This document shows positions 15,294-23,194 of a stretch of DNA of 24,890 nucleotides, one piece after another. The notes under the pieces were generated by a model, which saw nothing but the letters and a program-made list of their open reading frames with translations, ran no database searches and was not told the origin of the DNA. Every line of letters starts with the position of its first letter. The first letter of the stretch is position 1. The stretch is from a virus: the IMG/VR virus record IMGVR_UViG_3300044568_003862, positions 1 to 24,890 of that record; one strand, given 5' to 3'. The position numbers and the translations under genes are program-made.

Positions 15294-15488
15294 ATGGCAG
15301 CAAAAAAAGCAGCTAACAAAGCAGCTAAAACCAATAAAGATAATAACACAATTCTAAATGCAGGCAAGCCAAAAAAAGATAATAGTATTAATGGCGCAAA
15401 ATCTGTTCCTGCTTACAAGATGTACGGCACAAAAAAAGCCACTGCTGAAACATTTTCTTCAAACAAGAAGATGAAAAAGCCAAACTGA
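15294..15488 (+). CDS. Tiny basic protein (64 aa)
   Basis: ATG 15294 two bases after the previous stop, with AAAGGA upstream. Lys/Ala/Asn-rich, low complexity at the start (MAAKKAANKAAK). No family recognised. Confidence 0.55.
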   Translation: MAAKKAANKAAKTNKDNNTILNAGKPKKDNSINGAKSVPAYKMYGTKKATAETFSSNKKMKKPN

Positions 15489-15502
15489 TAAGACGAGTTG
15501 TT

Positions 15503-15613
15503 ATGAAATCTAAAAAAACATCTAATCCTTCAGCTAAGAAGGCATCAAAAGCAATTCCTGCAGCTGAAAAAAAGCTTCCACCATTCATCCAAATGGCAAG
15601 AAAGAAGAAGTAA
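15503..15613 (+). CDS. Tiny basic protein with KKLPPFIQ motif (36 aa)
   Basis: ATG 15503; the product ends AAEKKLPPFIQMARKKK. The KKLPxFxQ motif recurs in the protein at 15942. The stop overlaps the next ATG by one base (TAATG), supporting translation. Confidence 0.55.
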   Translation: MKSKKTSNPSAKKASKAIPAAEKKLPPFIQMARKKK

Positions 15614-15918
15614 TGGCGAAATCACCGACATGGCAAACAAAAGCGGGCAAAAACCCTAAAGGTGGATTAAATGCCAAGGGTAGAGCCTCTGCTAAAAAAG
15701 ATGGTATGAATCTTAAGGCCCCAGTAAAAGCTGGAGACAACCCAAGACGTGCTTCATTCTTAGCAAGGATGGGCGGAATGCCCGGTCCAGAAAAAGATAA
15801 GAATGGTAAACCAACTAGGTTACTATTATCATTAAATGCTTGGGGTGCTAGTTCTAAAGCAGACGCTAAGAAAAAAGCTGCTGGCATTTCAAAAAGAAAT
15901 AATTCAAAAAATAAATAA
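15613..15918 (+). CDS. DUF6321-type small protein
   Basis: A 101-residue protein with a highly patterned sequence: WQTKAGKNPKGGLNAKGR, then LKAPVKAG, then SFLARMGGMPGPEKDKNGKPTRLLLSL and WGASSKADAKKKAAGI. I recognise this from memory as the DUF6321 family, common in environmental viruses and of unknown function. It is strongly basic and likely nucleic-acid- or virion-associated. Start ATG overlaps the preceding stop. Confidence 0.75.
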   Translation: MAKSPTWQTKAGKNPKGGLNAKGRASAKKDGMNLKAPVKAGDNPRRASFLARMGGMPGPEKDKNGKPTRLLLSLNAWGASSKADAKKKAAGISKRNNSKNK

Positions 15919-15941
15919 CACAACAAAAGAGGAAAAATAAA

Positions 15942-16085
15942 ATGGCAATGAAAAAAGCATCCGCAAAAAAAATGATAGCTAAGCCAGCAAAAGCTGCACC
16001 TAAGGCTGCAGGAATGACAGCTGCACAAAAGAAGTTACCAGCATTTCTTCAGAAGTCTATTATGGGAAAGAATAAGAAAAAATAA
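15942..16085 (+). CDS. Tiny basic protein with KKLPAFLQ motif (47 aa)
   Basis: ATG 15942 behind AGAGGA. The end, AAQKKLPAFLQKSIMGKNKKK in part, parallels that of the protein at 15503, so the two are probably paralogues. Lys/Ala-rich N-terminus. Unknown function. Confidence 0.55.
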   Translation: MAMKKASAKKMIAKPAKAAPKAAGMTAAQKKLPAFLQKSIMGKNKKK

Positions 16086-16087
16086 TA

Positions 16088-16249
16088 ATGGCAAAAGATA
16101 AGCAGGTTTGGGATAGTCCAAATCCTAAATCAAAATCAAAAAAACTTGCACCTAAAGCAAAAGCTTCGGCTAAAGCAATGGCAAAAGCTGCAGGAAGACC
16201 ATATCCAAATCTTATAGATAATATGAGAGCAGCAAAGAAAAAGAAATAG
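16088..16249 (+). CDS. Tiny basic protein with AGRPYPNLIDNM motif (53 aa)
   Basis: ATG 16088, two bases after the previous stop. The C-terminal phrase AGRPYPNLIDNMRAAKK is one I associate with short proteins of environmental phages, often near DUF6321 proteins. Function unknown. Confidence 0.6.
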   Translation: MAKDKQVWDSPNPKSKSKKLAPKAKASAKAMAKAAGRPYPNLIDNMRAAKKKK

Positions 16250-16280
16250 TATGGCTGGTCCTAAAAAGTGACACAATAAA

Positions 16281-17075
16281 ATGAATGTAATAAAAAAAAT
16301 AGAGAATTGTCAGTATAAAGATATTATTGACAATATCGATTATTATGTAGACATGTTTTTATCTGAAGGTTTTTTAGGATTTAATAAAATAAACATTTCT
16401 TTTTCTGAACAAGAAAAATTAATGAATGTTTTTGCAGAAAAATTAAAATGGAAACATATCTCTTCTATCAATATGGAAAACCATACTTTTACAATTGATC
16501 TATATGAGGAAAAAAAAACTAAAGATCAGATATTAATTCCATGGCACTTAGAACATGTAAAGAGTACTAATCCTCAGGTAGCAGCTTCTTGGAACATGAG
16601 GGAGTTAACTTGTCCGATTGGGCATGGTATGACTGGATTTATCAATTCTAGAGACGTATGGAAAAAGATGCCAAAAGAATGGTTGCAGTTTCTATCTGGT
16701 GCAGTAGTTAAAGATTCTAATGGTAATTTTCCTGCGCGTGATGCAATTAAGCCACACCCAAATACTCATGAGCCAATGTTAAGAATCGGTCCTAACATAT
16801 CAGAAGACCTAATAACTATTCATGATAAAGAACCTTCAAAAGAAGATGTTGAACTTTTTAATATTATACTAAAATGGATATTTAATACCGTTAATGACGA
16901 CGAACAAATTCAAAAGTGGTGGATTTGGGATTTGTATGATACCATATTAGTTGACCTATTCTCAATGTATCACGCTGTAAAAGGTGGTTTTGAATACGAT
17001 CAAAGAATATTCAGTAGATTTTGGGCTTACGAATCAGATCCACAGAATCATTTATACATTCTAGTAGAAGATTAA
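16281..17075 (+). CDS. TauD-like Fe(II)/2-oxoglutarate dioxygenase
   Basis: A 264-residue protein with the facial triad pattern of TauD-type oxygenases: H89-x-E91 (PWHLEH) and distal H231 (SMYHAVKGG), followed by Arg residues 242 and 246 that could bind 2-oxoglutarate (DQRIFSRFW). Glu instead of Asp in HxD/E is allowed in the family. Such enzymes hydroxylate small molecules, nucleobases or sugars. Placed before the glycan cluster it could modify a sugar precursor, or alternatively DNA bases; the sequence does not decide. Confidence 0.7.
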   Translation: MNVIKKIENCQYKDIIDNIDYYVDMFLSEGFLGFNKINISFSEQEKLMNVFAEKLKWKHISSINMENHTFTIDLYEEKKTKDQILIPWHLEHVKSTNPQVAASWNMRELTCPIGHGMTGFINSRDVWKKMPKEWLQFLSGAVVKDSNGNFPARDAIKPHPNTHEPMLRIGPNISEDLITIHDKEPSKEDVELFNIILKWIFNTVNDDEQIQKWWIWDLYDTILVDLFSMYHAVKGGFEYDQRIFSRFWAYESDPQNHLYILVED

Positions 17076-17088
17076 GTCAGGATATAGT

Positions 17089-17304
17089 ATGTCAGAAGAT
17101 AATTCTTTCAGTGGCTTTATGCCAATGATAGATCAGATCCAACTAACAAAAGAAGCAACAATGCTCAACACTGAAGGTGAGCTTGTAAAAGCGCATACAT
17201 TCAATGTTAAAGCAAGAGACGGATCAGATTACGTTTTCAGTATTGATAACCGTGATCTGATGCGTCTTTCTTTTTTGATAATGAAAGTTCTAACTCAGGA
17301 TTAA
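17089..17304 (+). CDS. Hypothetical protein (71 aa)
   Basis: ATG 17089 with CAGGA about 7 bases upstream. Contains two beta-rich stretches (KAHTFNVKARDG, YVFSIDNRDL). No known family. Confidence 0.6.
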   Translation: MSEDNSFSGFMPMIDQIQLTKEATMLNTEGELVKAHTFNVKARDGSDYVFSIDNRDLMRLSFLIMKVLTQD

Positions 17305-17305
17305 T

Positions 17306-17371
17306 ATGCTATACATAACGTTTTTTACTCTCGTCGTTATGATGTATGTTTCTTTTCTCTGGAAAAGATAA
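17306..17371 (+). CDS. Possible single-TM micropeptide (21 aa)
   Basis: ATG 17306 just after the previous stop, ending at TAA one base before the tRNA 3' end. Residues 2-18 are hydrophobic (LYITFFTLVVMMYVSFL) and the C-terminus is WKR, the inside-positive pattern of a membrane peptide. No ribosome site other than the CAGGA at the end of the previous gene. Tentative. Confidence 0.3.
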   Translation: MLYITFFTLVVMMYVSFLWKR

Positions 17372-17466
17372 TGGCGGAGAGGGTGGGATTCGAACCCACG
17401 GAAGGCTTTTAAGACCTTCAACATCTTAGCAGGATGCCCCATTCGACCTAGCTCTGGCACCTCTCC
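17372..17466 (-). tRNA. tRNA-Ser(GCU)
   Basis: On the minus strand the acceptor stem GGAGAGG/CCTCTCC closes the molecule, followed by discriminator G and an encoded CCA. The anticodon stem GCATC/GATGT carries the 7-base loop CTGCTAA with anticodon GCT, which reads AGC and AGT. A long variable arm (GAAGG/CCTTC) and T arm GTGGG-TTCGAAT-CCCAC confirm a class II serine tRNA. It is the only tRNA seen in the window and lies opposite to the surrounding genes. Confidence 0.92.
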
Positions 17467-17469
17467 CTG

Positions 17470-17494
17470 TGTTATAATTGTGCCACAATATAAC
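17470..17494 (+). promoter_or_regulatory. Extended -10 promoter within an inverted repeat
   Basis: TGTTATAAT (17470-17478) is a perfect TGnTATAAT. It lies within the near-palindrome GTTATAATTGTG-C-CACAATATAAC (17471-17494, one unpaired base). Predicted start near 17485 is inside the repeat, so a dimeric repressor bound there would block the glycan operon. Confidence 0.55.
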
Positions 17495-17507
17495 GGAAGA
17501 GAGACAT

Positions 17508-17744
17508 ATGAGCGAAACAGCTTGGACTTGGATATTATTTAGCATGGAACTCATAGGAGTATCTGGTAGCTACTTAGTGGGCAATAAGAAATGGTATGGA
17601 CATCTGATAGTTGCCCTGCATTCATTTCCTTGGGTTATATACTCTATAATATTTGATAAGCCTGGTTTTTTAGCAATGTGGATCCTGTGGCAATATGTAC
17701 ATATTCGCAATATGATTAAATGGAGAAGTGAAAGTGTCAAATAA
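17508..17744 (+). CDS. Small three-TM membrane protein
   Basis: ATG 17508 with GGAAGAGAG upstream; an earlier in-frame ATG at 17478 lies in the promoter -10 and is rejected. 78 residues with about three hydrophobic segments (5-24, 30-50, 53-67) and basic loops (GNKKWYG, RNMIKWR). This resembles small membrane proteins of actinophages with a PnuC-like look; the role is unknown. It overlaps the glycosyltransferase start, so it may belong to the glycan operon. Confidence 0.65.
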   Translation: MSETAWTWILFSMELIGVSGSYLVGNKKWYGHLIVALHSFPWVIYSIIFDKPGFLAMWILWQYVHIRNMIKWRSESVK

Positions 17745-18465
17745 AAAAGTATCAGTTGTATTAACAAGTTATAACAATGCAAAGTATTTAACTAGAGCCA
17801 TAGAATCGGTTATCAATCAAACATATGATAACTTTGAGCTAATAATAGCTGACGATAATTCTTCTGACCAAGAAGTAATTAATATCATAGAGGAATACGT
17901 TTCATTAGATAATGTTATAGCTTTCAACTCAAATATAAAAGAAGAAGACAGATTAAAAACCGCTAGATATGCTACTCAAATTAATACAGGAGTAAGACGA
18001 TTCTCCAATGGTGAATATCTTATGTACTTAGCAGATGACGATTATTTTTATCCTACAATGCTAGAGAAGATGATGTCTTATGTAGACCGAACTGGTCATG
18101 ACATAGTCTTTTGTGCACAGCATGTAAAAGATACTAACGATAATATCGATGGTGGAGGAATTGACGGTAGAGGCGTTAGATTCTTTGATGAACCACTAGT
18201 ACGTGGTGCTGATAAGCTAGATCATAACCAAGTGATGACAAGCAGAGCATCGTTTGACGCAGTAGATGGATGGAACGACGAAGAATGGTGCTGGTCTGGC
18301 GCAGATTCTATATTTTATGATAGACTAGAAAAAGCCGGATACACTTTCTACCCAATAGATACTAGCGAACCGCTTCAGGCTAAAATGTACAGACAGAATT
18401 CCGTTCAATGGAATATGGCGAATGGATTAACCCCAGTAGGAAATGAGGATGTAAATGTCAACTAA
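17734..18465 (+). CDS. Family 2 glycosyltransferase
   Basis: GTG 17734 is preferred because GGAG lies 8 bases upstream; an earlier GTG at 17728 is too close. A 243-residue GT-A enzyme: N-terminal VSVVLTSYNNAKYLTRAIESVINQTY, nucleotide-sugar binding IIADDNSSD, and the metal-binding DDD near residue 103 (LADDDYFY). The C-terminal WCWSGADSIFYDRLE supplies the usual acceptor-side acidic residues. It would transfer a sugar from a nucleotide-sugar onto a glycan or protein. Overlaps the membrane protein by 11 bases and the next gene by 11. Confidence 0.85.
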   Translation: MSNKKVSVVLTSYNNAKYLTRAIESVINQTYDNFELIIADDNSSDQEVINIIEEYVSLDNVIAFNSNIKEEDRLKTARYATQINTGVRRFSNGEYLMYLADDDYFYPTMLEKMMSYVDRTGHDIVFCAQHVKDTNDNIDGGGIDGRGVRFFDEPLVRGADKLDHNQVMTSRASFDAVDGWNDEEWCWSGADSIFYDRLEKAGYTFYPIDTSEPLQAKMYRQNSVQWNMANGLTPVGNEDVNVN

Positions 18466-19339
18466 TTTTTGGGCAGTGGGGATGGCTAAGGACGAAGGTG
18501 ATATTATTGATCACACGATGTATCACTTTGCTGCAAACGGTGCTGCCGGAATAATAATTGCAGATAATCTTTCAAAAGATGATACTAGACAAAAAATAGA
18601 AGAAGCTAAATCTAACATAGCAAAGTATAATCCAAATATTCAGATTATTATCTTAGATGACAATGTTGTAGCCTACACTCAATCCGACAAGATGACCAAT
18701 CTTGCTTCTATGGCTAGAAGCCATGGAGCTCAATGGGTTATTCCGTTTGATATTGATGAGATCTGGCATGCGCACGACAAGACCTTGCAAGAGGCTTTCG
18801 AGCTGTTGGACCAAGATGGAGTAGATGCTTATAAGGTATTGTATACAAATCATTCAATCACAGAATTCGATGAACCTGGAACTTCCCCCTTTCACTCAAT
18901 GCAATGGAAATGGAATCTTCCAACAAATCACAAAAGCTGCTTTAAGTTCAGAGATGACGATAGCTTTGTAAGAATTTCAAATGGAAATCATTTTGTACAG
19001 CATAACGGTTGGAATATTGGCACTAACATCAAGACTGTAATAGATGACTACGGTCATGATAAGATTATCTTTGGTCCTCAACTTATAGAGATTAGACATT
19101 TTCAATGGAGATCCTTAGATCATTTTATGAAAAAAATACTAAATGCTTACGAATCTTGCAAGGCGCTTGGTGAAGGAGCTGATTTATATAATGGTGCAGC
19201 TTGGGCAGAGCACTTCAAGGTATACGAGTCAGACGGCTTAGAGGGCTTAGTAAAATTCTATGAAAAAAACATATTAGTAACTGGAGATACTGGAACCTTA
19301 ATTCACGACCCCGCACCAATAAAGGAACTAACATTGTGA
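18455..19339 (+). CDS. Glycosyltransferase (GT2_4/GT92-like)
   Basis: A 294-residue protein of the Glyco_tranf_2_4/GT92-like group: start GMAKDEGDIIDHTMYHFAANG, then IIIADNLSKDDT, and the DxD-type DIDE near 106 (PFDIDEIW). A His-rich region follows (HFQWRSLDHF). Likely adds a sugar to the same glycan as the neighbouring enzymes. ATG 18455 overlaps the previous gene, and its stop overlaps the next start as GTGA. Confidence 0.8.
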   Translation: MSTNFWAVGMAKDEGDIIDHTMYHFAANGAAGIIIADNLSKDDTRQKIEEAKSNIAKYNPNIQIIILDDNVVAYTQSDKMTNLASMARSHGAQWVIPFDIDEIWHAHDKTLQEAFELLDQDGVDAYKVLYTNHSITEFDEPGTSPFHSMQWKWNLPTNHKSCFKFRDDDSFVRISNGNHFVQHNGWNIGTNIKTVIDDYGHDKIIFGPQLIEIRHFQWRSLDHFMKKILNAYESCKALGEGADLYNGAAWAEHFKVYESDGLEGLVKFYEKNILVTGDTGTLIHDPAPIKELTL

Positions 19340-19992
19340 ATAAAATATCATTAGTAGTAATAACTGACGGAAGACAAGCTTGCATTGAGCAAACTATAGA
19401 TAGATTTAACGAAGTAATTAATTATGATTTTTTTGAAAAGTTAATCATTAATGACTCTGGCGATCCAAGATATCATGATTTTTTGGTTAATAGATTTCCA
19501 GGGTTTAATATAGTATCACATGAACAAAGAAGAGGATTGGCTGGAGCAGTCCAATCAGCTTGGAGTTCTGTTAACCCAGAAGTTGACTACGTTTTTCATT
19601 TAGAAGATGACTTTCTATTTAATAAATCAATAGACATAGCACACATGGCATTTTTATTAAGACAGAATCCACATCTTGTTCAAATGGCTTTAGTTCGCGC
19701 TTCTGTTAATCCTCCTGAAGAAGCAGTAGGTGGATTTGTCTTTCAACATCTTGAAGACTATTCTCAAAAAGAAGATTACTTTCAACATGGTCGATTATTT
19801 ACATTAAACCCATGCTTATATCCTATGTCTACGGTTAAGATGGGTTGGCCAGATCATGGTGGAGAATCTGAGTTTACAACAAAAGTTCATTCTATAGATA
19901 AAGATTATAGATTTGGTTTTTATGGAAATATATATGATGAACCATTAGTCACCCACATAGGCGGAAGAAGAAGTGAAGGTTGGTTTCTCTAA
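19336..19992 (+). CDS. Glycosyltransferase-like protein (GT-A fold)
   Basis: GTG 19336 in a GTGA overlap. 218 residues with a GT-A start (ISLVVITDGRQACIEQTIDRF), LIINDSGD and the metal-binding HLEDDF near 93-98. The second half is less typical and contains several aromatic and His residues. A short GT2-type transferase is the best call; the sugar is unknown. Confidence 0.75.
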   Translation: MNKISLVVITDGRQACIEQTIDRFNEVINYDFFEKLIINDSGDPRYHDFLVNRFPGFNIVSHEQRRGLAGAVQSAWSSVNPEVDYVFHLEDDFLFNKSIDIAHMAFLLRQNPHLVQMALVRASVNPPEEAVGGFVFQHLEDYSQKEDYFQHGRLFTLNPCLYPMSTVKMGWPDHGGESEFTTKVHSIDKDYRFGFYGNIYDEPLVTHIGGRRSEGWFL

Positions 19993-20714
19993 TGACAGAA
20001 AAGATTACAGTTAAAAAAAATAATTTTACATTTAATGTAATAGATGATGATTTATTTCATAGACCACCAGGTTTTGACTATTGGGAAAAATTCTATCCAG
20101 ATTCAGAGCCTTCTGTATTCAGAGCATATGACAAATATTTGAATAAACAAAAAGACTTCTTAGACATAGGTGCGTGGATTGGTCCAAACACCCTATATGC
20201 AGCGGAGCTTTCCAGAAAAGTAATAGCTGTTGAACCAGATCCAGTGGCTTTTAGTTTTTTACAGAAAAATATAGAAGCTAACAAATTTAAAAATGTTATT
20301 CTTTTGGAAAAGGCATTCTCTTCAAGCAAGCAAGTAGCAATAGATCCTAGTGTTGAACTAGGTGACTCAATGACGAGAGTATTAGATTCTGTTAATCCAG
20401 GTAGGGAAATAGTAGATGGGGTTGATATGGAAGAGCTTCTTTCCTTAGGCGATTACTCGTTAATCAAGGTAGATATTGAAGGTTATGAATCAATAGCAAT
20501 ACCTTCTTTTGAAGAATCTTTAATGAAAGCAAAAATACCAATGGTACTGTCTTTGCATACTTCTTTTAATCCGAATAGAGAAGAAGGTCATCGTAGTCTG
20601 GTAGCATCATTATCTAAAATATACACCCACGCTTTTGACGATTATGACAATTGCATAGATATAAAAGACCTGCCTGAAGGCTTTGGCTGCTTTCTGCTTA
20701 CCAATGAGGAGTAG
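19992..20714 (+). CDS. FkbM-family SAM-dependent methyltransferase
   Basis: ATG 19992 (TAATG overlap) is preferred to an upstream TTG at 19980. 240 residues; the SAM motif I is FLDIGAWIGPNTLYAAE, followed by VIAVEPDP (acidic residue for the SAM ribose) and the FkbM signature LIKVDIEGYE. FkbM enzymes O-methylate sugars or polyketides; in a glycosyltransferase cluster, methylation of a glycan residue is most likely, possibly capping the chain. Confidence 0.87.
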   Translation: MTEKITVKKNNFTFNVIDDDLFHRPPGFDYWEKFYPDSEPSVFRAYDKYLNKQKDFLDIGAWIGPNTLYAAELSRKVIAVEPDPVAFSFLQKNIEANKFKNVILLEKAFSSSKQVAIDPSVELGDSMTRVLDSVNPGREIVDGVDMEELLSLGDYSLIKVDIEGYESIAIPSFEESLMKAKIPMVLSLHTSFNPNREEGHRSLVASLSKIYTHAFDDYDNCIDIKDLPEGFGCFLLTNEE

Positions 20715-20716
20715 TT

Positions 20717-21385
20717 TTGTTTATAATACCGTGTAAATTTGACTCTAATTATCCTGTTATTTTCGAATGCATTGATTCTATAATGCGTTTTCATCCAAAT
20801 GAAAAAATAGTTATCGTAGATTCTGATTCAAATGATAAATCATATTTTCAAGACATAGACTCTTCAGTTGTCATATATGATGTTGAGAATAGGCATTACG
20901 CCCTAGAGGCTTATAACATAGGTTATAAAAATAATCCAGAAGAAGACTTTTATTACTGTATTCATGACTCTCTTGTATTGAAAGATAATATTGATTTTGT
21001 AAAAAGTAGCAAACTTACTACTATAAGATGGTGGGATTCTCCACCGGTTCCAATAGGCAGAGATGCAAATGACAATGATCTGTCTGTATGGGCGGATTCA
21101 GTTATGAGAGAGTCCGTAGGGTATGGAGTGCCTGGTATTTATAAAGGTGTTTTCGGCCCGATGATGTTGTGCCAAGATCAGGTAATGAAAGATCTATCTG
21201 ATTGTGGATTTTTTAATATACTTCCAAATAATAAATATGAATCATGCGCAACTGAAAGAATACTAGGTATGGTATTGGGGGAGTTAGGCTATGATGTTAC
21301 CAATTCTTTGCAAGGTCCTATGGGCGATTTTTATGGTTCGTATGATGAAACATACGTAAAGAAAAACTATCTACTAAGAATGTGA
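20717..21385 (+). CDS. Divergent glycosyltransferase-like protein
   Basis: TTG start 20717 with GAGGAG five bases upstream, so the rare start codon is well supported. 222 residues. The N-terminal FIIPCKFDSNYPVIFECIDSIMRFHPNEKIVIVDSDSND has a GT-A nucleotide-sugar binding look, but no clear DxD metal motif follows, only HDSL near 79. It may be a divergent transferase or a non-catalytic relative. Confidence 0.6.
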   Translation: MFIIPCKFDSNYPVIFECIDSIMRFHPNEKIVIVDSDSNDKSYFQDIDSSVVIYDVENRHYALEAYNIGYKNNPEEDFYYCIHDSLVLKDNIDFVKSSKLTTIRWWDSPPVPIGRDANDNDLSVWADSVMRESVGYGVPGIYKGVFGPMMLCQDQVMKDLSDCGFFNILPNNKYESCATERILGMVLGELGYDVTNSLQGPMGDFYGSYDETYVKKNYLLRM

Positions 21386-21389
21386 TCAT

Positions 21390-22760
21390 ATGAATAATTT
21401 AGCTATATTTGATTTAGACGGAGTACTTCTCGATAGCAGAGAAGTCCACTATCACGCACTAAACAAAGCCCTTGCTTTTTTTGGTGACCAATACACAATT
21501 TCCAGAGAAGAGCACTTAAGCATATACGATGGTCTACCAACAACTAAGAAATTAAATACATTATCAGAATCAAAAGGGCTACCTGCTAATTTGCACAATG
21601 CTGTGTGGCAAAAAAAACAAGAAGAAACATTGTCGATTTTTGATAATTTATATCAAGATGAAGAACTAATTTCTTATTTTAAAAGAATAAAAGACAATAA
21701 TATAAAAATAGCAGTAGCTTCAAATAGCGTTAGAGACACAGTAAAACTAGTTCTTCTTAAGCTGGGCTTAATCAAGTATGTAGATTACTTCATGAGTAAC
21801 GACGATGTAAAAAGAACTAAACCTTTTCCGGAAATGTATTGGCGATGCATGATTGCGTGTAATGCCCTACCTAAAAATTGTGTGATAATCGAAGATAGTC
21901 ACATAGGAAGACAGGGGGCTTTAGATAGCGGAGCTAATCTAATTGCCGTAGAAAATAGAGATGATTTAAATGTTAAAAAAATTGATAAAATCATTAATAT
22001 TCTTTCTCAAAAAGAAGAAAAAAATATACCTTGGAGATCAGAAAAAATGAATGTATTAATACCAATGGCTGGAGCGGGAAGTAGATTCGAAGCAGCTGGA
22101 TACACATTTCCAAAACCTTTAATAGAAGTTAATGGAAAACCGATGATTCAAGTGGTTGTGGAGAATTTAAACATTGAGGCAAATTATATATTCATAGTGC
22201 AAAAAGAACACTATGAGAAATACAATTTACAGTATTTGCTTAAGCTTATAGCCCCAAATTGCAAAATAGTGCAAGTTGATTCGCTTACAGAGGGAGCAGC
22301 ATGCACGACTCTTTTGGCAAAAGAATTAATAGATAATGACAGTCCTTTGATAATGGCTAACTCAGATCAATTTGTGGAATGGAATAGCAATGAGGCGCTG
22401 TACGCCTTTAATGCGGACGGAATAGATGGTGGAATTTTAACATTTGAGGCCTCGCATCCCAAGTGGTCTTATGCAAAGTTAAATGAAGACGGATTTGTTT
22501 CAGAAGTTGCCGAAAAAAAACCTATTAGCAATTTGGCTACCGTTGGCATTTACTTCTGGAAAAAGGGTTCCGACTATGTAAAATATGCGGAGCAAATGAT
22601 AGATAAAGATATTAGAACAAATGGTGAGTTTTATGTTTGCCCTGTATTCAATCAAGCTATAGAAGATGGTAAAAAAATTAGAGTAAAAAATATAGAAAAG
22701 ATGTGGGGAATTGGTACACCAGAAGACCTTAACTATTTCTTACAAAATTATACAAAATGA
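21390..22760 (+). CDS. Fusion of HAD phosphatase and sugar-nucleotidyltransferase
   Basis: 456 residues in two enzyme domains. Residues 1-210: HAD hydrolase with DLDGVLLDS (D8, D10), the ASNS motif II, Lys in TKPFPE (motif III) and motif IV IIEDSHIG. Residues 220-456: RmlA-like nucleotidyltransferase starting MNVLIPMAGAGSRFEAAGY, then FPKPLIEVNGKPMI, and ANSDQFVEW as metal-binding segment. The pair could remove a phosphate and activate a sugar-1-phosphate in one pathway, making a nucleotide-sugar for the transferases upstream. An internal ATG 22047 has GGAG 10 bases upstream, so the second domain may also be made alone. Confidence 0.83.
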   Translation: MNNLAIFDLDGVLLDSREVHYHALNKALAFFGDQYTISREEHLSIYDGLPTTKKLNTLSESKGLPANLHNAVWQKKQEETLSIFDNLYQDEELISYFKRIKDNNIKIAVASNSVRDTVKLVLLKLGLIKYVDYFMSNDDVKRTKPFPEMYWRCMIACNALPKNCVIIEDSHIGRQGALDSGANLIAVENRDDLNVKKIDKIINILSQKEEKNIPWRSEKMNVLIPMAGAGSRFEAAGYTFPKPLIEVNGKPMIQVVVENLNIEANYIFIVQKEHYEKYNLQYLLKLIAPNCKIVQVDSLTEGAACTTLLAKELIDNDSPLIMANSDQFVEWNSNEALYAFNADGIDGGILTFEASHPKWSYAKLNEDGFVSEVAEKKPISNLATVGIYFWKKGSDYVKYAEQMIDKDIRTNGEFYVCPVFNQAIEDGKKIRVKNIEKMWGIGTPEDLNYFLQNYTK

Positions 22761-23194
22761 AATTAATTGCACATAGAGGCAACTACGCCGGTATTAAAAA
22801 AGATCTAGAAAATAGTCCAGAGTATATTGAAGAAGCTTTATCTCAAGGATACGATGTAGAGATAGACATTAGACTATTTGATGGGTCTTGGTATTTAGGT
22901 CATGATGAAGCTCAATATAAAATTAATATAAAAGACTATTTAGATAAAAGATACTGGCTACATTGCAAGAATTCAGAAGCATTTGAATCTTTATTCAATG
23001 ATTACCCCAATGCTAACTTTTTTTGGCATCAGACAGATGAGTATACGATGACATCTTCAGGTTTAATATGGGCTTTTCCAGGAGTTAAAAAACTAAATAA
23101 CAGTGTTGTACTATTCCCAAAAAAACCAGAAGACATAATAAATGTATATGGAATTTGTGATAACGATTTTTCAAAGATTAAATTATGGATTTAG
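22757..23194 (+). CDS. Short glycerophosphodiester phosphodiesterase-like protein
   Basis: ATGA overlap with the fusion gene. 145 residues showing the first half of the GDPD barrel: IAHRGN (H6-R7), EN at 18-19, EIDIR (E35, D37) and LGHD (H49). Full-length GDPDs are about 230-300 residues, so this is a short form that keeps most catalytic residues of the N-terminal half. It may act on polyol-phosphate or teichoic-like substrates, or be a diverged non-hydrolase. It overlaps the acetyltransferase start by 10 bases. Confidence 0.68.
   Translation: MKLIAHRGNYAGIKKDLENSPEYIEEALSQGYDVEIDIRLFDGSWYLGHDEAQYKINIKDYLDKRYWLHCKNSEAFESLFNDYPNANFFWHQTDEYTMTSSGLIWAFPGVKKLNNSVVLFPKKPEDIINVYGICDNDFSKIKLWI

Noticed and set aside
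16251-16271. Six-codon frame MAGPKK
   Set aside because: Too short to support as a gene; it could be a remnant of another basic-protein gene.
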